In this document: positions 34,865-41,759 of the stretch, in pieces
Layout of the letters: each line of letters begins with the position of its first letter
Numbering within the stretch: the first letter of the stretch is position 1
NCBI RefSeq assembly: GCF_902497745.1
Contig: NZ_CABVHJ010000011.1
Coordinates: 164,895 to 228,894, forward strand
Length of the DNA stretch: 64,000 bases
Direction: 5' to 3'
Origin: Pseudomonas fluorescens
Lineage (GTDB): Bacteria > Pseudomonadota > Gammaproteobacteria > Pseudomonadales > Pseudomonadaceae
Position numbers and translations under genes: made by a program
The notes under the pieces: model-generated
The model's input: the letters and a program-made list of their open reading frames with translations, nothing else
Databases searched by the model: none
Told to the model about the DNA's origin: nothing

Positions 34865-35388
34865 GAGCGGTCTCCTTCGGTGGGTTTCGGCACCGCCTGC
34901 AACGGCGGGTATTCGGCGAGTTTGAGGCGGGCGGTGGCCAGACGGCTCATCACCGTGCCGATCGGTACTTGCAGGATCTCGGCGACTTCGCGGTAGGACA
35001 AACCCTCGACATAGGCCAGATACACGGTTTCGCGCTGGGTTTCCGGCAGCGCATCGACGCGGCGGATCACTTGCGCGGCCATCACGTGGGTCTGCGCGGC
35101 GTATTCACCATCGAACGCCAGTTGGCCATCGGCATCCACTTGGCCCGCGCCCTGACGCACGCGCCGAGCGCGCACTTCGTTGAGCCAGATCGAATGCAGA
35201 ATGCTCAGCAACCAGCGATCCATGCGCGTGCCGGCCACATATTGAGCGGAACGTTCCAGCGCCCGCACACAGGTAGCCTGCACCAGATCCTCGGCCACGT
35301 GCCGGTTGCGCGACAGCAGCAAACCGTAGCGCCACAGTCGCGCCAGATGCTGTCCGAGTTCTGCTCTGAATGCCTGATCGTTGAAGAT
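34861..35388 (-). CDS. ECF sigma factor, probable non-AUG start
   Basis: An extracytoplasmic-function sigma factor. Region 2 contains DQAFRAELGQHLARLWRY, LLLSRNRHVAEDLVQATCVR and the DRWLLSILHSIWLNEVR helix; region 4 is LPETQRETVYLAYVEGLSYREVAEILQVPIGTVMSRLATAR. The conserved frame extends 22 codons upstream of the first usual start (TTG 35322), through sigma-region residues, to a TGA at 35412, with no ATG, GTG or TTG. AAGGG at 35397-35401 is well spaced from two consecutive ATC codons (35391 and 35388), so I give an ATC start (175 aa); a TTG start at 35322 would delete part of region 2. That TGA is the stop of the TPR gene in the same frame. The gene is coupled to the anti-sigma gene. Confidence 0.75.
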   Translation of the reverse strand: MFNDQAFRAELGQHLARLWRYGLLLSRNRHVAEDLVQATCVRALERSAQYVAGTRMDRWLLSILHSIWLNEVRARRVRQGAGQVDADGQLAFDGEYAAQTHVMAAQVIRRVDALPETQRETVYLAYVEGLSYREVAEILQVPIGTVMSRLATARLKLAEYPPLQAVPKPTEGDRS

Positions 35389-35409
35389 GATGGCGGCCCT
35401 TATAAGTGC

Positions 35410-35940
35410 TCAGGTTTTCGATGAATCGTTGATGGCTGCGGCCAGATCCTGGTATTCCTCGCAGGACATACCGCAAATCGATTTGATCTGCTGCAACTGT
35501 TCCTGCGCCAGATCGACGCGACCTTTGATCACATAGGCCTCGCCGAGGTATTCGCGTACTTGCGCGTACTGCGGATCGAGCTGCACCGATTGCAGGTAAT
35601 AACCGATGCCCTCGTCGGTACGCCCCAGTTTGCGCGTGGCGTAACCGCGATAATTGAGGGCCTTGGCGGTGTTCGGTTGCTTGAGCGTGTCGAGCAGTGC
35701 CAGGGCTTCTTCGTAGCGACCGGCCTTGGCGAGGCGATAGGCGTAGTCGGTACGGTCAGCGTCCGGCAACAGGCTGCTGGTTTGCAGCACGCACTTCTGC
35801 GTTTTGCTGTCCCACACCTGGCCTTTCGGGCATTCGGGCTTCTGCACCTCTTCTTCATCACCGTTGGCCAAGGCCAAATGGCTGGCCATCGCTGCGACCA
35901 GCAGCAAAGGGGCGGCGAACATAACGGAACGGATCGTCAT
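35410..35940 (-). CDS. Exported TPR protein
   Basis: A 176-residue protein, ATG 35940 (MTIRSVMFAAPLLLVAAMAS) preceded by GGAG. The signal peptide ends near ASHLALA. After a Cys-containing segment (KPECPKGQVWDSKTQKCVLQ) come about three tetratricopeptide repeats (TDYAYRLAKAGRYEEALALLD, TAKALNYRGYATRKLGRTDEGIGYY, AQVREYLGEAYVIKGRVDLAQEQ) and a final CGMSCEEYQDLA. It is probably periplasmic and serves as a protein-protein adaptor. It is transcribed with the ECF sigma and anti-sigma genes, so it may take part in signalling to the anti-sigma factor. The sigma frame continues in phase directly after its stop codon. Confidence 0.85.
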   Translation of the reverse strand: MTIRSVMFAAPLLLVAAMASHLALANGDEEEVQKPECPKGQVWDSKTQKCVLQTSSLLPDADRTDYAYRLAKAGRYEEALALLDTLKQPNTAKALNYRGYATRKLGRTDEGIGYYLQSVQLDPQYAQVREYLGEAYVIKGRVDLAQEQLQQIKSICGMSCEEYQDLAAAINDSSKT

Positions 35941-36099
35941 GGGCAAGGCTCCACAGGGGGTTATGTTTGACTTTGAACACCACAGCGTGAATTTTTATTC
36001 ATTGCTTTATCAGTGACTGTTCAAGTTCAGCGTTAATTCAAGCGCTATGCTCGGGAGCGTCTGCCGTCGATCCGATGTTTTGTCGTGAGGAGAGTTGCC

Positions 36100-36873
36100 A
36101 TGCCCAATCACGTCCATCACTCAGCCGCTAGCGGCTACAAAAGCGCTGCCGACACCTACGTCAAAGGGCGGCCGGATTATCCGCCACAGGTCAGCGAATG
36201 GTTGACCACGACACTGGGCCTGGATGGGTATAAAACGGTAATTGATCTGGGTGCCGGTACTGGCAAATTCACCGGGCGCCTGGTGGCGACCGGCGCGCAA
36301 GTGATCGCGGTTGAGCCGGTGGCGCAGATGTTGGAGAAACTCTCTGATGCATGGCCCGATGTGCTAGCCGTGAGCGGCACCGCCACCGACCTGCCGTTGC
36401 CGGATGCTTCAGTGGATGTGGTGATTTGCGCGCAAGCGTTTCACTGGTTCGCCAGTACTGAGGCGCTGACGGAAATCGCCCGGGTGCTCAAGCCCGGTGG
36501 CAAGTTGGGGCTGATCTGGAACCTTCGTGACACCCATGCCAGCTGGGTGCCGAAACTGGACGCCATCGTCAACGCGCTGGAAGGTGACACGCCGCGCTAT
36601 TACACCGGCGCCTGGCGCACAGCGTTTCCGCACCAGGCGTTCGCGCCTCTGCAGGTCGAACGTTTTCACCATGGCCATACCGGATCGCCCGAAGACGTCA
36701 TCTTCAACCGCGTACGCTCCACCAGTTTCATCGCCGCGCTGCCGGATGCGCAGCGGGTGCAGGTCGATGAGCAGATACGTGCATTGATTGCCGCAGAGCC
36801 GGCGCTGCGTGGCAGGGATGCGGTGACGGTGCCGTATGAAACCGCCGCGTTCGTCGCTGTGAAAAAAATCTGA
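36100..36873 (+). CDS. Class I SAM-dependent methyltransferase
   Basis: A 257-residue cytoplasmic enzyme starting at ATG 36100 (MPNHVHHSAASGYKSAADTY) after GAGGAGA. The S-adenosylmethionine motif I is VIDLGAGTGKFTGRL, with motif II VIAVEPVAQM and the LPLPDASVDVVICAQAFHWF segment, as in the UbiE/COQ5-like methyltransferase-11 group. The substrate is not evident from the sequence or context; the gene stands alone, divergent from the TPR-sigma operon. A single REP core begins at its stop codon. Confidence 0.9.
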   Translation: MPNHVHHSAASGYKSAADTYVKGRPDYPPQVSEWLTTTLGLDGYKTVIDLGAGTGKFTGRLVATGAQVIAVEPVAQMLEKLSDAWPDVLAVSGTATDLPLPDASVDVVICAQAFHWFASTEALTEIARVLKPGGKLGLIWNLRDTHASWVPKLDAIVNALEGDTPRYYTGAWRTAFPHQAFAPLQVERFHHGHTGSPEDVIFNRVRSTSFIAALPDAQRVQVDEQIRALIAAEPALRGRDAVTVPYETAAFVAVKKI

Positions 36874-36902
36874 CATGTGGGAGCGAGCCTGCTCGCGAAG
36901 GC
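36874..36902. repeat. Single REP
   Basis: One unpaired REP core (GTGGGAGCGAGCCTGCTCGC) beginning just after the methyltransferase stop codon; no inverted partner is found nearby. Confidence 0.85.
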
Positions 36903-36929
36903 AATCTACCCGGCATCCGATAACCCGGA

Positions 36930-37268
36930 TCAACCCACCCGAGCCAGATCCACCGCCTTCTTGTTGCGCTCGCGAACCCCACGCACCACCAGATACAACA
37001 ACGGCCCGATCGACACGAAAACCGCCGTCAGCAACAAATAAGGCAGCACCGACCAAACCGACTGCCCACGCGACCGCGCATCCTTGACCATCCACACACC
37101 GGCCAGTGTCGCCAGCAGATACAGATCAATCACCACCTGCGCGGTATCGGGCTGCGACATCAGGCTGATGCCGAAGTCGATCAGCGACTGTTCAGCCTGG
37201 AGCATCACCGAAACGGTATAACCGCTGAACGCGAGCAAAGCCGTGAGGGGCAGGGCGATAGCCATCAT
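36930..37268 (-). CDS. Small membrane protein, DUF2834-like
   Basis: A 112-residue protein starting MMAIALPLTALLAFSGYTVS after AAGGATTGC. Three hydrophobic segments are visible (about 3-20, 46-62 and 72-94). The DLYLLATLAGVWMVKDARSRG and WSVLPYLLLTAVFVSIGPLLYLVVRG pattern resembles DUF2834 membrane proteins of unknown function. It is a single gene, divergent from the attenuator leader and threonine dehydratase. Confidence 0.7.
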   Translation of the reverse strand: MMAIALPLTALLAFSGYTVSVMLQAEQSLIDFGISLMSQPDTAQVVIDLYLLATLAGVWMVKDARSRGQSVWSVLPYLLLTAVFVSIGPLLYLVVRGVRERNKKAVDLARVG

Positions 37269-37330
37269 GCAATCCTTCCTTGGTGTGATGAGAGAGTCGC
37301 CAGACTAACGCCGCCGCGCAAAATTGGCCA

Positions 37331-37358
37331 TTGACTTGCCACTCGCGCGCAGGCTAAT
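37331..37358 (+). promoter_or_regulatory. Sigma-70 promoter of the attenuated threonine dehydratase unit
   Basis: TTGACT at 37331-37336 and GCTAAT at 37353-37358 with a 16-base spacer give a reasonable sigma-70 promoter. The predicted transcription start, about 37365, falls almost on the leader-peptide ATG at 37368, so the transcript may be leaderless. Confidence 0.5.
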
Positions 37359-37367
37359 TTCCAGCCC

Positions 37368-37433
37368 ATGACTTCGACTGTATCGCGTTGCCAGCCAATG
37401 ATTATTACCGCCATTCCTCATTTGGCGGGCTAG
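37368..37433 (+). CDS. Attenuator leader peptide rich in Ile/Thr
   Basis: A 21-codon open frame ending ...MIITAIPHLAG and TAG. It contains Ile-Ile-Thr-Ala-Ile in a row, the pattern expected for a leader peptide sensing isoleucyl and threonyl tRNA charging. An in-frame ATG at 37398 would give just the last 11 residues. Neither start has a clear ribosome-binding site, but 37368 lies at the predicted transcription start. The peptide ends 20 bases before a terminator hairpin, 200 bases ahead of a threonine dehydratase gene. Confidence 0.7.
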   Translation: MTSTVSRCQPMIITAIPHLAG

Positions 37434-37453
37434 CTCACGACTGCAGCACCCAA

Positions 37454-37475
37454 CCCGCCCTAGAGGCGGGTTTTT
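37454..37475 (+). terminator. Attenuator terminator with competing antiterminator
   Basis: CCCGCC and GGCGGG (37454-37459 / 37465-37470) form the stem, followed by TTTTT. GGCGGG in the end of the leader frame (37424-37429) can pair instead with the CCCGCC arm, helped by CCTC (37416-37419) with GAGG (37463-37466). A ribosome stalled at the Ile/Thr codons would leave this alternative free and prevent termination. Confidence 0.75.
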
Positions 37476-37509
37476 ACTTTCTGTCTCCGGGGTTTTTGAA
37501 ATGTGGCTC

Positions 37510-37602
37510 ATGTAGGAGCTGCCGAAGGCTGCGATCTTTTGATCTTGTTTTGATTTAGAAAAACCAAAGTCAAAAGATCGCAGCCTACGGCAACTCCTAC
37601 AG
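37510..37602. repeat. Intergenic inverted repeat, GTAGGAGCTGCCG family, copy 1
   Basis: TGTAGGAGCTGCCGAAGGCT with GCGATCTTTTGA and its inverse at the other end form a long hairpin. A sister copy is at 56023-56108. It is a common dispersed Pseudomonas repeat type, here between the attenuator and the threonine dehydratase start. Confidence 0.8.
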
Positions 37603-37634
37603 AGACCGTGTGAAATTCTGCCAAGGAGATGTTC

Positions 37635-38648
37635 ATGAGTTACACATACGATCAGCAAACCCTGCTTGAGCACTACGTGAAAAAGATCCTCGCCGCGCCG
37701 GTGTACGACCTCGCGGTGCGCACGCCGTTGCAAGCGGCGCCAGCGCTGTCGGAGGCGCTGGGCAACCGGATTCTGCTCAAGCGTGAAGACCTGCAACCGA
37801 CGTTCTCTTTCAAGATCCGTGGCGCCTACAACAAACTGGTGCAATTGAGCGACGAACAGAAGGCTTGCGGGGTGATCACCGCATCGGCCGGCAATCACGC
37901 GCAAGGCGTGGCGCTGGCAGCACGCGAGCTGGGGATTGCGGCGACCATCGTCATGCCGGCGACAACGCCGGAACTGAAAGTGCTGGGAGTGCGCAGTCGC
38001 GGCGCTGAAGCGTTGCTGCACGGCGAGAGTTTCCCGTTCGCGCTGGCCCACGCGCTGCAACTGTCGGAACAGACTGGACGCACCTTCGTGTCTCCATTCG
38101 ATGACCCAGAGGTGATCGCCGGGCAAGGCACCGTGGCAATGGAAATCCTCCGCCAGCATCAAGGTTCGCTGGATGCGATTTTTATCCCGGTGGGCGGTGG
38201 CGGTCTGATCGCCGGCATCGCCGCGTACGTCAAATACCTGCGCCCGGAAGTGCGGATCATCGGCGTCGAATCCGAACACTCAGCGTGCCTGAAGGCTGCG
38301 CTGGAAGCCGATCAGCGCGTGGTGCTGCCAAGCGTCGGCACCTTTGCCGATGGCGTGGCAGTAGCGCAGATCGGCGCGTTCGGATTTGAGGTCTGCCGCT
38401 TTTGCGTCGACGAAGTGATCACCGTCAGCAACGACGACCTCTGCGCAGCGATCAAGAATATCTACGACGATACCCGCTCGATCACCGAACCTTCCGGCGC
38501 ACTGGCCGTGGCGGGAATCAAGCAATACGTAGCGCGAACCGGGGTGCGCGAGCAGACATTCGTGGCGATCGACTCGGGCGCCAATATCAACTTCGACAGC
38601 CTGCGCCATGTCGCCGAGCGCGCCGCCGTGTGCGGCGTCTCGGCGTGA
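37635..38648 (+). CDS. Threonine dehydratase, short form without regulatory domain
   Basis: A 337-residue fold-type II PLP enzyme, ATG 37635 after AAGGAGAT. Lys60 in FSFKIRGAYN binds the cofactor; SAGNHAQG (84-91) and VGGGGLIAG form the phosphate-binding sites, and TFADGVAV and SITEPSGALAVAG are IlvA-type motifs. Threonine deaminase makes 2-oxobutanoate for isoleucine synthesis. The usual biosynthetic IlvA is about 500 residues with a C-terminal ACT-like domain for feedback control; this protein ends after the catalytic domain, so it should not respond to isoleucine allosterically. An Ile/Thr attenuator upstream may replace that control. A catabolic threonine/serine dehydratase role is the alternative. 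Confidence 0.88.
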   Translation: MSYTYDQQTLLEHYVKKILAAPVYDLAVRTPLQAAPALSEALGNRILLKREDLQPTFSFKIRGAYNKLVQLSDEQKACGVITASAGNHAQGVALAARELGIAATIVMPATTPELKVLGVRSRGAEALLHGESFPFALAHALQLSEQTGRTFVSPFDDPEVIAGQGTVAMEILRQHQGSLDAIFIPVGGGGLIAGIAAYVKYLRPEVRIIGVESEHSACLKAALEADQRVVLPSVGTFADGVAVAQIGAFGFEVCRFCVDEVITVSNDDLCAAIKNIYDDTRSITEPSGALAVAGIKQYVARTGVREQTFVAIDSGANINFDSLRHVAERAAVCGVSA

Positions 38649-38654
38649 AGAGGT

Positions 38655-38960
38655 CTACGGCAGCAACGGGCGCAGGAAGCTGCGCTCATAGCTGACGATG
38701 AACTTCTTCTCGACCAGGCTGGCAACCAGTGCGGTGCTTTCCGGATCGGTCAGCGCGATGTGCCGATAGCTTTCGTAATCCGCCAGCGACGGAAAACTGA
38801 ACAGGCAATAAGCGATATTGTTCGCGCCCTCGGAAGGCAGGAAGTAGCCATGATGGGTGCCGCCCAAGCGCTCGACGATGCCGAGCCAGGCCTTGGCGTA
38901 GGCCTCGAACTCGGGCAATTGGTACGGATCAATGACATATCGGACGTGGCAGGTAATCAA
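38655..38960 (-). CDS. NIPSNAP-family protein
   Basis: A 101-residue protein. I place the start at TTG 38960 (MITCHVRYVIDPYQLPEFEA) because AAGGAG is eight bases upstream; a GTG three codons earlier overlaps that site. ITCHVRYVIDP, EFEAYAKAWLGIVERLGG and HGYFLPSEGANNIAYCLFSF are family features of the NIPSNAP/dimeric alpha-beta barrel fold. The biochemical role in bacteria is not established. It is convergent with the threonine dehydratase gene, six bases from its stop, and lies after the ecotin gene. Confidence 0.88.
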   Translation of the reverse strand: MITCHVRYVIDPYQLPEFEAYAKAWLGIVERLGGTHHGYFLPSEGANNIAYCLFSFPSLADYESYRHIALTDPESTALVASLVEKKFIVSYERSFLRPLLP

Positions 38961-38981
38961 GCGACGCACTCCTTGTTCGGG

Positions 38982-39467
38982 TTATTCCTGCAGGGCTGTA
39001 CCGACTTTCTCCGACGCCGACCAGATGCGATAACGCACTTCAACATCGGAAGGTGCATACACCACGACCGGCAACTTGCTGTTGTAACGCAGCATGAAAC
39101 CGTCACCAACGACCGGCACGAAAGCGCGCTTCTTCTGGCTGCCGGGCGGGCAGGCCATCATCGTGCTCATCGGCCCAATGATCTTTTCCAGGCGATAGAA
39201 CGGATAACCCCAACCTTCAAGATTCTTCTCATCGAGAACACCGCCCAAACGCTGACGATTGCAGTCCACTTCCAGGGTTTTGCCGGCGAGGATTTCCACC
39301 TGGAAGTTCTCTTCCTGTTCTTGCTTGGGCAAGTGAATGACCTGGCGGGTAAACCCGGCTTCAGCCTTTGGATACGGCGCGACGTCTTCAAGCTTGGCGG
39401 CGTGGGCGAGGGTGGACAGGTTGGCGATGAACAGCCCGGTGGTCGCGTAAACGCGGAAAGAACCCAT
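38982..39467 (-). CDS. eco: Ecotin, periplasmic serine protease inhibitor
   Basis: A 161-residue ecotin. ATG 39467 (MGSFRVYATTGLFIANLSTL) follows GGAGG; the signal peptide ends near LAHA. The substrate-like loop is STMMACPPG, with the reactive-site methionine, and the secondary-site segment DGFMLRYNSKLPVVVYAPSDVEVRYRIW is nearly as in E. coli ecotin. The protein forms a dimer that inhibits trypsin-like, chymotrypsin-like and elastase-type serine proteases, protecting the cell from host or predator proteases. It is a single gene; TTGCAA-type repeats lie in the 367-base region upstream. Confidence 0.93.
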   Translation of the reverse strand: MGSFRVYATTGLFIANLSTLAHAAKLEDVAPYPKAEAGFTRQVIHLPKQEQEENFQVEILAGKTLEVDCNRQRLGGVLDEKNLEGWGYPFYRLEKIIGPMSTMMACPPGSQKKRAFVPVVGDGFMLRYNSKLPVVVYAPSDVEVRYRIWSASEKVGTALQE

Positions 39468-39544
39468 GGAAGCCTCCGTGCGGGTGTAGGGTGGATGACG
39501 GGCATTCTTACCGTCATGGGCCGTGATTGCAAACCAGCGTCGAG

Positions 39545-39588
39545 TTGCAAATTGCAGTACCCGCCGAGGCCATTCTTGCAATTTGCAA
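39545..39588. promoter_or_regulatory. Paired TTGCAA palindromes between eco and the DUF1652 gene
   Basis: TTGCAAATTGCA (39545-39556) and TTGCAATTTGCAA (39576-39588) are near-identical palindromes whose starts are 31 bases, three helical turns, apart. A partial copy (ATTGCAAACC) is at about 39524. The phased arrangement suits a dimeric DNA-binding protein. Nothing else was recognised in 39468-39834. Confidence 0.45.
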
Positions 39589-39834
39589 GTAGCCAAATAC
39601 TGGCACCGCCGCCAAGTGCTTGATTTCATGAGGGTGAAAATGAACCGATGAAAGGCACGCTTTATGCGTCTTTTCAGTGCGGCGCACCGGCCTTGGGCGC
39701 CTACACTCCAATGGGCATTTCGCAGTACCACCGCTTGTCGCACCAGGGAAACAGCGGGGACACACCCGTGCAGGGGCAGCAACGGTCAGCGTGAATACTT
39801 GATTGGCATCTCACAGTAAGGAGAGGGTTTCGCC

Positions 39835-40104
39835 ATGTTTCTGTCTGCCTTGGAACTACGCAATATCATTGAAAGCAGTTTTCTGCCGAAACGCTGCCAG
39901 TGCACGTTGTCGCCGGACTTGTCGATGACCGTCAAGGTCTTCGGCGATCACCAGACCGATCAGGTCGATCTGCTGGTCAGTGGCATCGACGCCAGCCACC
40001 TCAATGGCTGTCGTGAAATCAACGAACTGATCGCCGGGCTGCGCTCGGATCTGAACCAGCAAACTGTGCAACATCACTACAGCCCACGCTCCAGAGTCGT
40101 TTAA
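39835..40104 (+). CDS. DUF1652 protein
   Basis: An 89-residue cytoplasmic protein, ATG 39835 after AAGGAGAGG. FLSALELRNIIESSFLPKRCQCTLSPD and MTVKVFGD...VSGIDASHLNGCREINELIAGLRSDL are the family pattern of DUF1652, a Pseudomonas protein family with no known function. Its stop codon shares the bases TTAA with the stop of the convergent gene at 40101. Confidence 0.9.
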   Translation: MFLSALELRNIIESSFLPKRCQCTLSPDLSMTVKVFGDHQTDQVDLLVSGIDASHLNGCREINELIAGLRSDLNQQTVQHHYSPRSRVV

Positions 40105-40499
40105 CGCACCGTTTCACCCAGTTCGACCGTCACGCGCCGGGCCTGCACAAAGCCAAGGCCCAGCGCGAACTCGACCAGCACCGCGAGCAAAATCCCGGGG
40201 CCGGCATGACCGTTCAGCCATTCCGCAAAACCCAGCACCGCCAAACCAAAACAACCGACGATAAACCCGTTGCTCAGCGCATTGCGCCCCAGCGACGGCG
40301 GTGCATTGCGCACCAGATAAAACATCACCCCCAACGCCGCAAACAGCACCGCACTACGCCGCGCGACAAACCCGGCAGCGTCGGAATACTCGATGCTCCA
40401 GATCGCCAGCAGCCTCTCCGGGAAAACGCCCCAGGCCAACGCCAACAAAAAACACAACGAACACGTGAAGCCCGACAACGTGCGAAACGACAACTGCAT
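40101..40499 (-). CDS. Small four-helix membrane protein
   Basis: A 132-residue protein with ATG 40499 (MQLSFRTLSGFTCSLCFLLA) after AAGGAT. Four hydrophobic segments are visible (about 8-28, 45-62, 74-92 and 100-120), with FPERLLAIWSIEYSDAAGFVARRSAVLFAALGVMFYLVR between the first two. No function is known for this kind of protein. Its stop overlaps the convergent DUF1652 gene by four bases. Confidence 0.8.
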   Translation of the reverse strand: MQLSFRTLSGFTCSLCFLLALAWGVFPERLLAIWSIEYSDAAGFVARRSAVLFAALGVMFYLVRNAPPSLGRNALSNGFIVGCFGLAVLGFAEWLNGHAGPGILLAVLVEFALGLGFVQARRVTVELGETVR

Positions 40500-40588
40500 G
40501 GCGAATCCTTGCGGCAGTGAGGAGGGCTCCGAGCATAACCGCCGAAACTCCCCACGCCTACCGCAAACCCGCAAATCAGACGTTTCTG

Positions 40589-40858
40589 TCAGTTCTGGAA
40601 ATTGCACGCGTCAGACAATTTCCGATAGCTGATTTCCTCAGGCTTACCGGCATTGTCGATGTACTTCATATCGGCCGTGACCACTTTGCACAGTTGCGTT
40701 GGTGGCTCGGTCAACGACACTACTTTGGCCACCTGCAGCGGCATGCCGTACTCATACGGCACGGCTTTGGAAGTGCCGGAAGTGTCATTGGCCTGGGCCA
40801 GCCCGGTAAACGCGGTGCAGGCGAGGGCAGCAGTGAGCAATAAAGGACGAATATTCAT
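40589..40858 (-). CDS. Secreted DUF2790 protein
   Basis: An 89-residue protein with a signal peptide (MNIRPLLLTAALACTAFTGLAQA). The mature part has VPYEYGMPLQVAKVVSL, CKVVTADMKYIDNAGKPEEISYRKLSDAC and two cysteines that could form a disulfide, the DUF2790 pattern of small periplasmic Pseudomonas proteins of unknown function. ATG 40858 is preceded by GGAGT. The 359 bases upstream (40859-41217) hold no gene I can support. Confidence 0.88.
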   Translation of the reverse strand: MNIRPLLLTAALACTAFTGLAQANDTSGTSKAVPYEYGMPLQVAKVVSLTEPPTQLCKVVTADMKYIDNAGKPEEISYRKLSDACNFQN

Positions 40859-41217
40859 GAAAGGACTCCCGAGTGGCGGTTCTATAGTTCGGCGTGATGC
40901 ACCCGAACCTGCCGCACTGGGCAACAGCCAGAATGGCTGAGGGCGTGCGGTTCAGTAGAGTTTTTGACCACGGCGTTAAGGGATGGTTAACCGAGCTGAA
41001 CGCCGGCTGTCAGGGAGTGCGGCGGTTTTCTTTGGAAGGTTTGGCGAATTCCTACAAAGGCTGGTGCCTTGTCTGCTTTCGGCGGCTGGAGCGGGGCGGT
41101 TATTGTCGGTTGCCGCTGCAAAATCAGTGGTTCGGGTTTGGTCACCTGAGAAAAGTTCATTGCATATGTGCCATCATTTGCACCGCTCGGATTTCTTGAT
41201 CCGTGGAGTGCATTGCT

Positions 41218-41349
41218 ATGGCGGCTGCGTGCAGGACGCCTTCGGGCGAGCTGAGTTTTGAACTGTTCTCGGTTGACCAAGCCTGTACACGGCCGCCTCC
41301 CACCGTTTGGTCACGGCTATGGCGGTTACCTTCTAATACAGTTGAGTAA
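41218..41349 (+). CDS. Possible 43-aa upstream ORF coupled to the next gene
   Basis: ATG 41218 follows GGAG at a nine-base spacing and opens a 43-codon frame (MAAACRTPSGELSFELFSVD...) that stops five bases before the start of the gene at 41355. That gene has no clear ribosome-binding site of its own, so translation may be coupled. The transcript also repeats CTATGGCGG (41216 and about 41320), each able to pair with the intervening GGCCGCC, suggesting a structured leader. No relative was recognised; it may be a regulatory leader rather than a functional protein. Confidence 0.4.
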   Translation: MAAACRTPSGELSFELFSVDQACTRPPPTVWSRLWRLPSNTVE

Positions 41350-41354
41350 TCAAA

Positions 41355-41651
41355 ATGCCAATAATTAAACTGCTACAAAACCGCTATCTCCCCCTCAGCA
41401 GCAACGTCACCGAAACCCCGACACTGCTCATCGACACCCAAGCCAACCCGAAAGACATCCTCGAAGCCGCCGTCCAGCGCATCCGCGCCGCCGCCGACCT
41501 GCTCGAAACCTTGCATTGCTTGTGCTTCAAGCACGCCGACGTGCAGGACATCCCACACATTACCCATGCGCTTTACCTGCTGACGCAGGATGGCAATGAC
41601 TTGCTGCAGGTGGCGCAGCAGCAGATGTTGAGTTGGAAGGCGCCGGTTTGA
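41355..41651 (+). CDS. Small hypothetical protein, 98 aa
   Basis: A 98-residue soluble protein (MPIIKLLQNRYLPLSSNVTE), mostly helical after residue 30 (DILEAAVQRIRAAADLLETLHCLCFK). It resembles in size and layout the small helical Pseudomonas proteins of the DUF3077/DUF6124 kind, but I cannot place it in a family. The start directly follows the stop of a 43-codon frame. It is convergent with the Sel1 gene cluster. Confidence 0.65.
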   Translation: MPIIKLLQNRYLPLSSNVTETPTLLIDTQANPKDILEAAVQRIRAAADLLETLHCLCFKHADVQDIPHITHALYLLTQDGNDLLQVAQQQMLSWKAPV

Positions 41652-41759
41652 TGGGCTAGTGAAAACGGCAGGGGTGAACAGCTGAATTTACGCGGGCTGA
41701 TTCACTTGCTGCCGGTAAATGAAGGCGGTGTGTTGTGCGACTAACCGCTGGGGCTGCGG

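Noticed and set aside
34861..35940. A fused TPR-sigma protein as the main product
   Set aside because: The frames are in phase across the TGA at 35412, but TGA is a normal stop in Pseudomonas and a ribosome-binding site precedes the sigma frame.
37305..38279. A 324-codon frame opposite the threonine dehydratase
   Set aside because: Shadow frame crossing the attenuator and repeat; low-complexity Arg/His/Gln composition and no motif.
40983..41280. Overlapping 92- and 97-codon frames on opposite strands in the region before 41355
   Set aside because: Neither has a ribosome-binding site or family features; the region is better explained as a leader for the small gene downstream.
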